From Micromonospora peucetia (lineage in GTDB: Bacteria > Actinomycetota > Actinomycetes > Mycobacteriales > Micromonosporaceae), in the NCBI RefSeq assembly GCF_900091625.1, contig NZ_FMIC01000002.1, forward strand, positions 2,170,001 to 2,234,000: 64,000 nucleotides of DNA, given 5' to 3'. Within the stretch, counting starts at the first letter, position 1. Each line of letters starts with the position of its first letter. The notes under the pieces were generated by a model, which searched no databases, was not told where the DNA came from, and was given only the letters and a program-made list of their open reading frames with translations. The position numbers and the translations under genes are program-made. Below, piece by piece: positions 16,047 through 24,627 of the stretch.

Positions 16047-17024
16047 CTACACCATCCGCTCGCGGAAGTATTCGATCGTGCGTCGGAGACCATCCTCGGG
16101 CGTCACGGCCGGCTCGTATCCGAGCAGCTCGCGGGCGAGGGTGAGGTCCGGGCGGCGCATCTCCGGATCGTCGGCGCTGCGGGTGATGTACGTCACCTCG
16201 GAGCTGCTGCCGGTGAGTGACACGATCGTCTCGGCCAGTTGCCGCATGCTCATCTCGTGCTCGGTGCCACAGTTGATCGGCCCCGTCTCGCGGGAGTCGA
16301 GCAGCAGCAGGATGCCGTGCACCAGGTCGGACACGTAGCAGATCGAGCGGGTCTGGTTTCCGGTGCCGTGCACGGTGATCGGCTCGCCGCGTAGCGCCTG
16401 GGAGATGAAGGTCGGGATGGCCCGGCCGTCGTCCGGACGCATCCGCGGGCCGTACGTGTTGAAGATCCGGACGATGGCCGTGTCCAGCCCGTGGCTGCGG
16501 TGGTAGGCCATGGTGGCCGCCTCGGCGAACCGCTTCGCCTCGTCGTAGACGCTGCGGATGCCGATCGGGTTGACGTTGCCCCAGTACGACTCGCGCTGCG
16601 GGTGCTCCTTCGGATCCCCGTACGCCTCGGAGGTGGAGGCCATCAGGAACCGGGCGCTGTCCGCGACCGCGCGGTCCAGCAGGTGCAGGGTGGCCACCGA
16701 GCCGACCCGGAGGATCTCCACCGGCAGCTTCTCGAAGTCGGTCGGGCTCGCTGGCGAGGCCATGTGCAGGATGGCGTCGAACCGCTCGACCATCGCCGGG
16801 TGTTGGGTCGGCAGGCCGTCGGAGATGTCGGCCTCGACCAGGGTGAACCTCGGCTCGTCCAGCAAATGGGCGACGTTTTCCTTCGACCCGGTGATGAAGT
16901 TGTCGAGCGCGACCACCGTGCAGCCGCGGGCGATCAGGGCGTCCACCAGGTGTGACGGTACGAAGCCGGCGCCGCCCGTGACGAGGATGCGGTGACCGGG
17001 TCCGAAGCGGGCATCAGCGTTCAT
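16047..17024 (-). CDS. NAD-dependent epimerase/dehydratase, UDP-glucuronate decarboxylase-like
   Basis: A 325-residue extended short-chain dehydrogenase. It has the Rossmann GGAGF (17-21), the Tyr160-xxx-Lys164 catalytic pair (SVYDEAK) and the segments HMASPASPTDFEKLP and ESYWGNVNPIGIRSVYDE. The last two are hallmarks of UDP-glucuronate decarboxylase (UXS), which makes UDP-xylose. A related activity such as dTDP-glucose 4,6-dehydratase cannot be excluded. ATG 17024 is preferred over the in-frame GTG at 17042. Its location beside the LCP cluster suggests a role in cell-wall glycan precursors. An 18-base-arm hairpin lies just upstream. Confidence 0.88.
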   Translation of the reverse strand: MNADARFGPGHRILVTGGAGFVPSHLVDALIARGCTVVALDNFITGSKENVAHLLDEPRFTLVEADISDGLPTQHPAMVERFDAILHMASPASPTDFEKLPVEILRVGSVATLHLLDRAVADSARFLMASTSEAYGDPKEHPQRESYWGNVNPIGIRSVYDEAKRFAEAATMAYHRSHGLDTAIVRIFNTYGPRMRPDDGRAIPTFISQALRGEPITVHGTGNQTRSICYVSDLVHGILLLLDSRETGPINCGTEHEMSMRQLAETIVSLTGSSSEVTYITRSADDPEMRRPDLTLARELLGYEPAVTPEDGLRRTIEYFRERMV

Positions 17025-17061
17025 GCCGGTCAGCCTACCCACTGCCCCGAGGCGTCTTGTC

Positions 17062-17122
17062 GTAAGGAAGGACCCCTTGTCTCCGCCAGGCGATAAGACG
17101 GTTCCAAGGGGCCCTTCCTTAC
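17062..17122. terminator. 18-base-arm hairpin of the GGAAGGG family
   Basis: Left arm GTAAGGAAGGACCCCTTG (17062-17079) and right arm CAAGGGGCCCTTCCTTAC (17105-17122) match at 17 of 18 positions around a 25-base loop. It starts 6 bases after the stop of the symporter gene in the direction of transcription, which fits a terminator. The same motif occurs at 7651-7696, and half of it at 24618-24637. Confidence 0.7.
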
Positions 17123-17127
17123 ACCCG

Positions 17128-18801
17128 TCAGTGGGCGCCGGCGCCGGTGATGGCTCGCACCTCCAGCTCCGCGTACTTCTCCTCGTCGTGCTCCTTGGAG
17201 ATCACGGTGCCGATCCAGCCGCACAGGAAACCGAACGGGATGGACAGGATGCCCGGATTGGACAGCGGGAACCACTGCCAGTCGTGGTCGGGGAACATCG
17301 AGGTGGCCGCCCCGGAGACCACCGGCGAGAAGAACACCAGCAGTACGGCGGAGATCAGGCCGCCATAGATGGCCCACACCGCGCCCGAGGTGTTGAACCG
17401 CCGCCAGAAGAGGCTGTAGAGGATCGCCGGCAGGTTGCCGGAGGCGGCGACCGCGAAGGCCAGCGCCACCAGGAAGGCCACGTTCAGGTTCTGCGCGTAG
17501 ATCGACAGCACGATCGAGACCGCGCCGATCACCAGGGCGGAGACCCGGGCGACCCGCACCTCCTGCCGCTCGGACGCCGTCCCGTCCTTGATCACGTTGG
17601 CGTAGAAGTCGTGCGCCAGGCTGGACGAGGAGGCCAGGGTCAGGCCCGCCACCACGGCCAGGATCGTGGCGAAGGCGACCGCCGCGATGATCGCGAGCAG
17701 GGCGGCCCCGCCGAGATCGCCGCCGAGGAAGTCGATGCCGAGCGCCTCGGCGAGCTGCGGCGCGGCCGTGTTGCCCGCCTTGTCCTGCGCGGTGATCGCC
17801 TCGCTGCCGACCAGTGCCGCGGCGCCGAAACCGAGGGCCAGGGTGAGCAGGTAGAAGGTGCCGATGATGCCGATCGCCCAGAGCACGCTCTTGCGGGCCG
17901 TCTTCGCCGTCGGCACGGTGTAGAAGCGGATCAGGATGTGCGGCAGGCCGGCGGTGCCGAGCACCAGCGCGATGCCGAGCGAGAGCAGGTCCATCTTGTT
18001 GTAGAAGGTCTGTGTCGCGTTGCCCGCCACCTCGACGCCGTAGCGCAGCCCGGGTTCGAGGAAGGCGCTGCCCTTGCCGGAGGAGGATGCGGCGGCACCG
18101 AGCAGCTCCGACAGGTTGAAGTTGTACTTCGCCAGCACCAGCACCGTCATGATCGTCGCGCCGCCCATCAGCAGGAACGCCTTGACGATCTGCACGTAGG
18201 TGGTGCCCTTCATGCCGCCCACGGTGACGTAGATGATCATCAGGGCGCCGACCATGATGATGGTGGCCACCTTGGCGGTGTCGGCGTCCATGCCGAGGAA
18301 CGTCGTGCCCGGCTTGATGCCGAGCAGCAGCGCGACCAGCGCGCCCGCGCCGACCATCTGCGCCAGCAGGTAGAAGATCGACACCGTGATGGTGGAGACG
18401 GCGGCGGCCGTCCGCACCGGGCGCTGGCGCATCCGGAAGGCCAGTACGTCGGCCATCGTGTACCGGCCGGAGTTGCGCAGCAGCTCCGCGACCAGCAGCA
18501 GCGCCACCAGCCAGGCGACCAGGAAGCCGATCGAGTAGAGGAAGCCGTCGTAGCCGTAGAGGGCGATCATGCCGGCGATGCCCAGGAACGAGGCGGCCGA
18601 CATGTAGTCGCCGCCGATGGCCATGCCGTTCTGGAAGCCGGAGAAGGACCGGCCGCCGGCGTAGAAGTCGGTGGCGGTCTTGGTCTGCCGGCTGGCCCAG
18701 ATGGTGATGGCCAGGGTCACCGCCACGAAGACCAGGAAGAGCGTGATGGTGAGGTTGCGGGCGGTGGTGTTGCCAGCCTCAGCCGCGAGGACCGTGTTCA
18801 T
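17128..18801 (-). CDS. actP: cation/acetate symporter, SSS family (ActP-like)
   Basis: A 557-residue sodium:solute symporter with about 13 hydrophobic helices, close in length to E. coli ActP. Family signatures include DFYAGGRSFSGFQNGMAIGG and GDYMSAASFLGIAG near the N-terminus, and VAFATILAVVAGLTLASSSSLAHDFY in the middle. It probably imports acetate or another short monocarboxylate with Na+. The start overlaps the DUF485 gene by 23 bases, so the two are translationally coupled as in the yjcH-actP arrangement. A strong hairpin follows its stop. The exact substrate cannot be read from the sequence. Confidence 0.92.
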   Translation of the reverse strand: MNTVLAAEAGNTTARNLTITLFLVFVAVTLAITIWASRQTKTATDFYAGGRSFSGFQNGMAIGGDYMSAASFLGIAGMIALYGYDGFLYSIGFLVAWLVALLLVAELLRNSGRYTMADVLAFRMRQRPVRTAAAVSTITVSIFYLLAQMVGAGALVALLLGIKPGTTFLGMDADTAKVATIIMVGALMIIYVTVGGMKGTTYVQIVKAFLLMGGATIMTVLVLAKYNFNLSELLGAAASSSGKGSAFLEPGLRYGVEVAGNATQTFYNKMDLLSLGIALVLGTAGLPHILIRFYTVPTAKTARKSVLWAIGIIGTFYLLTLALGFGAAALVGSEAITAQDKAGNTAAPQLAEALGIDFLGGDLGGAALLAIIAAVAFATILAVVAGLTLASSSSLAHDFYANVIKDGTASERQEVRVARVSALVIGAVSIVLSIYAQNLNVAFLVALAFAVAASGNLPAILYSLFWRRFNTSGAVWAIYGGLISAVLLVFFSPVVSGAATSMFPDHDWQWFPLSNPGILSIPFGFLCGWIGTVISKEHDEEKYAELEVRAITGAGAH

Positions 18802-19150
18802 GGCCCACCTCCCCGATTTCGGCGCGGATCCGGTCGGCGATCGGGTCGATCTTCCGGTCGGCGAACCGGGAGTAGAGCCAGGCGATGAGGAAGGTGGAGA
18901 CGAACTGGAGCAGGCCGAAGACGAGGGCGACGTTGATGTTGCTGCCGAAGAGCTTCGTGCCCATGAAGTCCCGCGCGTACGCGGACAGGATCACGTAGAG
19001 CGCGTACCACAGGAAGAACGCGATGGTCATCGGGAAGATGAAGCCGCGCAGAGTGCGCCGTAACCCGGCGAACTCGTCCGAACGTTGTACGGCGACGTAC
19101 CGGTCCGCCGCCGAGGCGGCGGGCGTGGACGCGGGTGTGTCCGTGGACAT
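18779..19150 (-). CDS. DUF485 domain-containing membrane protein (YjcH-like)
   Basis: A 123-residue protein with two membrane helices (about 45-67 and 80-102) separated by a short loop. It contains the DUF485 pattern RTLRGFIFPMTIAFFLWYALYVILSAYA and FLIAWLYSRFADRKIDP. DUF485 proteins accompany ActP-type symporters and are thought to be small accessory subunits. ATG 19150 is chosen because the 39 codons upstream are unlike the family. The end overlaps the symporter start. This is the first gene of a two-gene operon. Confidence 0.9.
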   Translation of the reverse strand: MSTDTPASTPAASAADRYVAVQRSDEFAGLRRTLRGFIFPMTIAFFLWYALYVILSAYARDFMGTKLFGSNINVALVFGLLQFVSTFLIAWLYSRFADRKIDPIADRIRAEIGEVGHEHGPRG

Positions 19151-19311
19151 TTGTGGATCACCACCTTCACAGGCGTGGGGAGTTTCGCGCACGGTAGAAA
19201 GCGCGATCCCCGCCGGGGAAGGGCGAGATCGACGTCGGTCGGCGGCTGCGCCGAACGGCATGTTCACTGCGCCGAGTGACCCAGCTCACTCCGTTTAGCG
19301 GTAGCCGGTCG

Positions 19312-20169
19312 TCAGGTCAGCTCGCGGTACCGGCCCCGGTAGTGCAGCAGCGGGTCCGTCTCGCCGGCCAGCTCGACAGCCTCGATGGTGGCCTCGACCA
19401 GCAGGCCCCAGCCGTACTCGCGGGCGGTGTCGAGCCGGCACCCCGCCCAGCCGCCAGCGTCGGCCGGCACCGGGCCGTAGGGGGTGTCGGTCCATGCCCC
19501 AACCGCGAACAGGCCGCCCGGGGACGGGAAGAGCCCCGCGAACCGGTCGGCGAGCTGTCGGTGCGACGGGTTCAGCGGGGTCACCGCGAACCGGCCGGCG
19601 GAATCGACCGCCGCCCACAGGTCGGACTCCGGGTCGACCAGGCCGAGCAGCCGGTCCGGCTCGCCCTCCGCGACCAGCGTGGACGACACCGTCAGGCCAG
19701 CCGGCTCGGGCGCCGTCCAGAGCGTCACCGGCGACGCCAGCCGACCTCGCAGCCGGCGTACGGGCGAGCGCTGCCCGGCGGGCACGGCGAACGGGTCGGT
19801 GTGGTGGATCTCGGCGCCCGGCTCTTGATTCACGTGAAACATTCTGCCCCCCGCCCCACCTCGCCGGGCATGGACCGCATCGTGGCAGGCCAGGCTTCCG
19901 GCCCCACCCCGCTCGTCACCAGGCCCCCGGGCGCGGGCCCAGCCGAGGAAGCGGCCGTGCAGGCCGGCTGGCGGGGCGTGCCCGTTGAGCTGGGCGAGCT
20001 GGCCGGCCGCCTCGGCCATCAACGTGCCGAGGTAGATCAGCAGGGACGGGCGGTCCGTCCGGTACTCCGTCAGCAGCGCGAGGCGGGCCGGCTGGCACGG
20101 CCAGTGTGCGCCGCAGGCTCGGCACCGCCAGAGTGGCCGCATCGGCGCGTGCGGAACGAACCGGCTCAC
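19312..20169 (-). CDS. flavin reductase-like protein with N-terminal Cys/Trp-rich domain
   Basis: The C-terminal 176 residues (from ATG 19842) form a flavin-reductase split-barrel domain: SPVTLWTAPEPAGLTVSSTLVAEG, a later FAVTPLNPSHRQLADRFAG and WAGCRLDTAREYGWGLLVEATIEAVE. Such domains bind FMN and commonly reduce flavin or supply partner monooxygenases. In the same frame, without a stop, lie about 109 further residues. They start at GTG 20169 and contain WRCRACGAHWPCQPARLALLTEY, a motif found in small actinobacterial proteins. Either this is a 285-residue fusion, or two genes share a frame with an internal start at 19842, where a GGGGGCAG precedes ATG. The neighbouring gene is divergent and of the XRE type. 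Confidence 0.7.
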   Translation of the reverse strand: MSRFVPHAPMRPLWRCRACGAHWPCQPARLALLTEYRTDRPSLLIYLGTLMAEAAGQLAQLNGHAPPAGLHGRFLGWARARGPGDERGGAGSLACHDAVHARRGGAGGRMFHVNQEPGAEIHHTDPFAVPAGQRSPVRRLRGRLASPVTLWTAPEPAGLTVSSTLVAEGEPDRLLGLVDPESDLWAAVDSAGRFAVTPLNPSHRQLADRFAGLFPSPGGLFAVGAWTDTPYGPVPADAGGWAGCRLDTAREYGWGLLVEATIEAVELAGETDPLLHYRGRYRELT

Positions 20170-20486
20170 GGACGCGCCCCCGCACGCCGAGCGACACCGT
20201 CGCGCGGGATCTTGGACGATTTCGGCCCCTCCAGGGGCCGCTTCTTTCCAAGATCTTCCCAGTGGGTCGGGCCGGGATGGGGGCGGGACGGGTCGGGCAT
20301 GGGGCCTCCTCGGTGGGGGCCGCCCCGGCCGGGGGATTGACCGGGCGGCCCGACGCAGGACCGGCCGCCGGGTCGTCGCCTCCACCGGCCGGGCCGCGTG
20401 CCTTCCACCCTGGACTTGCCGGCCCGGACACGGGAGGATGCCAGCGGTTACTACGGAGCGCGTTCGCGTACTTACCGGATGGGTGA
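20170..20486. other. divergent intergenic region with palindromic element
   Basis: 317 bases between the flavin reductase gene and the XRE regulator gene. It must hold promoters for both directions. The only structure I see is the palindrome at 20208-20256; the rest is GC-rich unique sequence with no convincing reading frame. Confidence 0.6.
20208..20256 (-). repeat. GATCTTGG/CCAAGATC palindromic element, copy 1
   Basis: Outer arms GATCTTGG (20208-20215) and CCAAGATC (20249-20256) enclose an inner palindrome GGCCCCTCCAGGGGCC (20224-20239). Read on the minus strand, the right arm is followed by CCGCGCG, as in the copies at 34762 and 41484, which sets the orientation. Its location within a divergent promoter region rather than at gene ends argues that it is a mobile-type repeat and not only a terminator. 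Confidence 0.85.
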
Positions 20487-20489
20487 GTG

Positions 20490-21275
20490 ATGAACTTCGA
20501 CATGTGGATCCGGGCGCTCAAGGCCGCCCGTGCCGGTGCCGACGTCTCCCAGGAGGGCCTGGCCACGCTGGTCAAGTGGAGCCCGTCGCTGATCGCCGCC
20601 ATCGAGACCGGCCGACGCCGCCCGACGATGGAGTTCGCCGTCGCCGCCGACGAGGCGCTGCACACCGGCGGCCTCCTCGCCGAGCTGCTCAAGGAGGCCG
20701 ACCGGGAACGCGGTCCCTCCTGGTTCGTCCCCTGGCGGGGCTACGAGCAGGAGGCGACCCGGCTCCGCGCCTTCGAGCCCTGTCTGGTGCCGGGCCTGCT
20801 CCAGACCGAGGAGTACGCGCGGGCCGTCATCTCCGCAGGTGGGTTGCATCCGTCGGCGACCGTGGACGAGTTGGTCGCGATCCGGCTGGAGCGCCAGGAA
20901 CTGCTGCACCGGGCGGATCCACCGCAGATCGTCTTCCTGCTCGACGAGACGGCGGTGCGCCGCCCGGTCGGCGGCCCGGCCGTGCTCGACGCGCAGCTCG
21001 GGCGGCTCCTGGAGGTTGCCGAACTACCGCACGTCCGGCTGCACGTCGTCCCGCTCAGCGTCGGCCAGCACGTCGGCCTCGGTGGCGGCTTCGTGCTGGT
21101 CGAGCTGGCGGACGGCGAGCGGGCGGTCTACCTGGAGAACGCCGCCCGGGGACACGTGATGAACGACCCCGAGACGGTCGGCCTGATCGACCGAAAGTGG
21201 GATAACGTGCTCGGCGAAGCGCTGTCCACGAGCGCCTCGCTGGATCTGATCCGGAAGCTGAAGGTGACGCCATGA
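20490..21275 (+). CDS. XRE family regulator with DUF5753 (WhiJ-like)
   Basis: A 261-residue DNA-binding protein. An N-terminal helix-turn-helix (about 8-62: RALKAARAGADVSQEGLATL, SLIAAIETGRRRP) is joined to a DUF5753 effector domain (about 95-258: FEPCLVPGLLQTEEYARAVI, IVFLLDETAVRRPVGG, LRKL). Proteins of this type pair with a DUF397 protein encoded immediately downstream, as in the WhiJ/BldB-like developmental pairs of Streptomyces. A GTG lies one codon upstream of ATG 20490. The stop overlaps the DUF397 start by ATGA. Any target operator is probably in the divergent region upstream, but I see no clear site. Confidence 0.93.
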   Translation: MNFDMWIRALKAARAGADVSQEGLATLVKWSPSLIAAIETGRRRPTMEFAVAADEALHTGGLLAELLKEADRERGPSWFVPWRGYEQEATRLRAFEPCLVPGLLQTEEYARAVISAGGLHPSATVDELVAIRLERQELLHRADPPQIVFLLDETAVRRPVGGPAVLDAQLGRLLEVAELPHVRLHVVPLSVGQHVGLGGGFVLVELADGERAVYLENAARGHVMNDPETVGLIDRKWDNVLGEALSTSASLDLIRKLKVTP

Positions 21276-21469
21276 CCGCTGCCGAGCCCCGTTGGCGCAC
21301 GTCGACCCGATCGACCGACTCCGGCGGCAACTGCGTGGAGGTGGCCGACAACCTGCCCGGGGCCGTGCTGGTGCGCGACAGCAAGGACCGCTCCGGCCCG
21401 ACCCTCACGTTCAGCCCCGACGGCTGGCGGTCGTTCGTCGGCGTGCTCCGGTCCACCCGAGCCGGCTGA
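21272..21469 (+). CDS. DUF397 domain-containing protein
   Basis: A 65-residue DUF397 protein with the standard pattern WRTSTRSTDSGGNCVEVADNL and VLVRDSKDRSGPTLTFSPDGW. DUF397 proteins are short acidic partners of DUF5753-type XRE regulators and behave genetically like antagonists or modulators. The start codon overlaps the upstream stop (ATGA), so the pair is translationally coupled. It is full length for the family. The next gene is convergent, 58 bases away. Confidence 0.92.
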   Translation: MTAAEPRWRTSTRSTDSGGNCVEVADNLPGAVLVRDSKDRSGPTLTFSPDGWRSFVGVLRSTRAG

Positions 21470-21527
21470 GCGCCCTGCACCATCGCGCCCGCTGCCGGTC
21501 TGGCCGGGTGGGCGTACCCCCGGGTGG

Positions 21528-22022
21528 TCAGTCGTCGTCGGCGAGTGACCGGCGGGCGGCGGCCAGCACCTCCGGGTCCGTGCAACCAGCGGCGTACCCG
21601 GCGATCCGGCGGCGGATGTCGCGGCCGAGCAGCCAGGATCCGATCCGGTCCGCAACCGGGCGGAGGAACGCGGGCCGGCACCGGAAGCTGTACCGCCAGG
21701 TGGCGATCGCGTGGCCGGGCTCCGGTGCGGGCGCGAACCGCCAGCCGCCCGCGAACATCTCGAAGAACCACGGCCCGCGCACCATCTTCATCCCGACGTG
21801 GCTCGGCGGCGCCCAGGAGACATACTCGCTCACCATCGCCAGGCCGTGCCGGGACCGGGTGAAGGTCCGCACCCCCTTGCCGGGCCGGGTCGCCCCGTCG
21901 GTGAAGTGCTGTTCCCGGACGAACGGGTCCCACCGGTAGCGCACGGGTGCGGTGGTCTGGGAGACCGCGAAGGCCAGCTCGGGCGGGACCGGCACGGTGA
22001 CCACCGCTTCGACGACGGGCAT
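21528..22022 (-). CDS. SRPBCC family protein
   Basis: A 164-residue START/SRPBCC-fold protein (polyketide cyclase/dehydratase type). It begins with the usual beta strand VVEAVVTVPVPPELAFAVSQ and contains a long central beta sheet (MVSEYVSWAPPSHVGMKMVRG, WRFAPAPEPGHAIATWRYSF) and a C-terminal helix (LLGRDIRRRIAGYAA). This fold binds hydrophobic ligands in a deep cavity, and the ligand is not evident. The ABC permease gene ends 53 bases upstream on the same strand, so the gene could be the distal member of that operon. Confidence 0.85.
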   Translation of the reverse strand: MPVVEAVVTVPVPPELAFAVSQTTAPVRYRWDPFVREQHFTDGATRPGKGVRTFTRSRHGLAMVSEYVSWAPPSHVGMKMVRGPWFFEMFAGGWRFAPAPEPGHAIATWRYSFRCRPAFLRPVADRIGSWLLGRDIRRRIAGYAAGCTDPEVLAAARRSLADDD

Positions 22023-22075
22023 CGGGCCATTGTGCCGCCGACCGGCAACGACAGCCACCGGGCAGCGGCCCGCTG

Positions 22076-23764
22076 TCAGCGGCGCGGGGTGACCGTGGCG
22101 AGCAGCTCCGGCATCCGGCGGTCCAGCACGTCGCCGGCCAGGTACGCGCCCAGCAGGGCCGCCCCCAGCCCGTACGCCGCACCGACCGGCAGGGCCAGCC
22201 AGAGCCAGACCCCGCCGAGCAGCCCGGCGGCCAGCACCATCGGCACCGCCGCCACCATCGTGGCGAGCATCGCCAGCACGGTGAGGAAACTCTTCGCCAC
22301 CCCGGCACCGCTGTTCAACGCGAACGGGTTGCTCGTCTCCGGCAGCGAGTACGCCCCGAGCACCGAGACGAAGCAGTTCACCGCCAGCCCCGCGCCGTAG
22401 GTGGCGAACAGGGTGCCCGCCATCAGCCCGATCCAACCGGGTTCGCCGAGGACCACCGCGGCGACCACGGAGATCACCGCCAGGATCGGCACGATGTAGA
22501 TCGAGAACGCGGCCATCCGGGCGCGCAACTCCTGCTGGCCGGGCACGCCCGCGACCACGTTGGCCGCGTACGCACTGCCGTCGAAGCCGAACTGGTTGGC
22601 CAGGGTGACGGCGGCGAGCAGACCGACGAAGAGCATCGACAGGCTGGCCAGCAGCGGGGACGAGTCGGGACTGGCCGTGAACCCCTGCTCGCTGTCGATG
22701 GTGAAACCCGAGCCGCCCAGGTTGACCATGACCGGTACGAAGAGACCGACGACCGCCACGGTGATCAGGTTGGCCCGGCGTCGAGCGTCCCGCCACCAGT
22801 AGCGGGCCTCCCTGGCGACGAGGGCGCCGAACCGGTCCCGCCGGGCCCAGCCGACAGCCCTCGGGAAGAGTTGGGCGACCGCTCCGCCCGTCACACCCCG
22901 TTGGGCGCGGGCCGGACCGGAGCTGGCCGCGCCCACCATCGCGGATTCGAGCGAGCGGGACCACCAGGTCAGCAGCGCGACGATCGTCGCCGCCGTGATC
23001 AGCAGCTTCACCGGCGCGGCCCAGAGACGACCCTCGGCCACGTCGATCCCGGCCGTCCAGGGAGCGCCGAACGGGGTCCAGCCGACCACCTCGGCCACCC
23101 CGTCGAGCCGGTCCCAGTCGGCGTCGCCGAGGGCTGCGACGCCCAGCAGCTGCAACGGCCCGAGCAGCGCGGCGAGTACGGCGAGCAGCACGGCGGCCAG
23201 GTCGCGGACCCGACGGGACCGCAGCGCGGTGGCGAAGGCGCTGGTGACCGCCCGGGCCGCCGCGACGCAGAGCAGCAGCCCGGCGACCACCCCGACGGCG
23301 GCGACCACGGCGGCGAACCAGCCGCCCATCGCCCCGGCGGTGACCACCAGACCGGAGAGGGCCAGCAGCACCGCGATCGTGGGGACGCTGACGAGAGCGG
23401 CGGCGAAGAGCCCGGTGACGAGCGTGCGGCGGGGCAGCGGCAGCAGCGCGAACCGGGCCGGGTCCAGCGTCTCGTCCACCCCGAAGAAGACCAGCGGCAG
23501 CAGCAGCCAGCCGAGCACCGTCAGGCCACCACCGAAGGCGGCGACCATCAGCGCGTAGCGGCTCCCGTCGACCAGGCCGGGCGCGGCGAAGAGGAAGAAG
23601 CCGGTGCCGGCGAACCAGAGCCCGGCCACGGCACCGCCCACGAAGAGGGCGACCCGCCAGCCCTGGCCCCGGAAGTTGTTGCCCATCACCCGCAGCTTGA
23701 GGCGGACGAAGTGCCGGGCCGAGACCCGCCGGGCGGGCGGGGCGGAGACGGCCGGTCCGCTCAC
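22076..23764 (-). CDS. ABC transporter permease
   Basis: A 562-residue polytopic membrane protein with roughly 12-14 hydrophobic segments in two clusters (about 20-250 and 340-560) joined by a polar loop. It resembles ABC-2-type permeases partnered with a single ATPase. The GTG start at 23764 overlaps the stop of the ATP-binding gene (GTGA), so the two are translationally coupled and surely form one transporter. The frame is open upstream inside the ATPase gene, but that is antisense-like sequence. The substrate is unknown; efflux or membrane-remodelling roles are typical of this arrangement. Confidence 0.88.
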   Translation of the reverse strand: MSGPAVSAPPARRVSARHFVRLKLRVMGNNFRGQGWRVALFVGGAVAGLWFAGTGFFLFAAPGLVDGSRYALMVAAFGGGLTVLGWLLLPLVFFGVDETLDPARFALLPLPRRTLVTGLFAAALVSVPTIAVLLALSGLVVTAGAMGGWFAAVVAAVGVVAGLLLCVAAARAVTSAFATALRSRRVRDLAAVLLAVLAALLGPLQLLGVAALGDADWDRLDGVAEVVGWTPFGAPWTAGIDVAEGRLWAAPVKLLITAATIVALLTWWSRSLESAMVGAASSGPARAQRGVTGGAVAQLFPRAVGWARRDRFGALVAREARYWWRDARRRANLITVAVVGLFVPVMVNLGGSGFTIDSEQGFTASPDSSPLLASLSMLFVGLLAAVTLANQFGFDGSAYAANVVAGVPGQQELRARMAAFSIYIVPILAVISVVAAVVLGEPGWIGLMAGTLFATYGAGLAVNCFVSVLGAYSLPETSNPFALNSGAGVAKSFLTVLAMLATMVAAVPMVLAAGLLGGVWLWLALPVGAAYGLGAALLGAYLAGDVLDRRMPELLATVTPRR

Positions 23765-24525
23765 CGCGACAGCCACGCCAACTCCTCGCCGGTCGCCGTA
23801 CGGCCGCCGACGACCTCGACGAAGACCTGCTCCAACGAGCGGCCACCGCGTACCTCGTCGATGGGGCCGACCCGCTTGATGGTGCCCGCCGCCAGGATCG
23901 CCACGTGTGAGCAGATCCGCTCGACGACCTCCATGACGTGGCTGGAGAAGACGACCGTCCCGCCGCCGGTCACGTACCGGTGCAGGATGTCCCGGATCAG
24001 CGCGGCCGAGACCGGGTCGACCGCCTCGAAGGGCTCGTCCAGCACGAGTAGCCGGGGGCCGTGCAGCAGTGCGCACGCCAGGCCGATCTTCTTCTTCATG
24101 CCCGCCGAGTAGTCCACCACCAGGGTCCGGCCGGCATCGCCGAGCGCGAGCACGTCCAGCAGCTCCGCAGCCCGCTGGTCGACCACCGTCGGGTCCATCC
24201 CCCGCAGCAGGCCGTGGTACCCGAGCAGCTCGGCGCCGGTGAGCCGGTCGAAGAGCCGTACGCCGTCAGGCATCACACCGAGCAGCTGCTTCGCCCGCAC
24301 CGGGTCGGCCCAGACGTCGTGCCCGAGCACCGAGGCACTGCCTGCGTCCGGCCGGAGCAGCCCGACCGCCATCGACAGGGTGGTGGTCTTTCCCGCGCCG
24401 TTCGGGCCGAGCAGGCCGTAGAAGGAACCGGCCGGGACGTCGAGGTCGACACCGGCCACCGCGACCTTGCCGTCGAACTGTTTCGCCAGGCCACGCAGGG
24501 AGAGCGCCGGATGCTCAGCAGTCAT
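23761..24525 (-). CDS. ABC transporter ATP-binding protein
   Basis: A 254-residue ABC ATPase. Walker A is GPNGAGKTT (about 39-47), the signature motif is YSAGMKKKIG, a slight variant of LSGGQ, and Walker B is LLVLDEPFEAVD, with a switch histidine in VVFSSHVMEVV. It is of the single-domain DrrA/CcmA type that pairs with an ABC-2 permease. It is the first gene of a two- or three-gene operon. In the signature, the usual Gly-Gly is Ala-Gly, which is tolerated in this subfamily. No regulatory gene is adjacent on the same strand. Confidence 0.95.
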   Translation of the reverse strand: MTAEHPALSLRGLAKQFDGKVAVAGVDLDVPAGSFYGLLGPNGAGKTTTLSMAVGLLRPDAGSASVLGHDVWADPVRAKQLLGVMPDGVRLFDRLTGAELLGYHGLLRGMDPTVVDQRAAELLDVLALGDAGRTLVVDYSAGMKKKIGLACALLHGPRLLVLDEPFEAVDPVSAALIRDILHRYVTGGGTVVFSSHVMEVVERICSHVAILAAGTIKRVGPIDEVRGGRSLEQVFVEVVGGRTATGEELAWLSR

Positions 24526-24627
24526 GCGTCGACCGTATCCGGCCGGCGCCCGGCATCGCTCCGGCCGCAGGATGATCCCCGGTCATCCCCGAGGCGTACC
24601 CACCGGCGCCTGCTCAACGGCCCTTCC

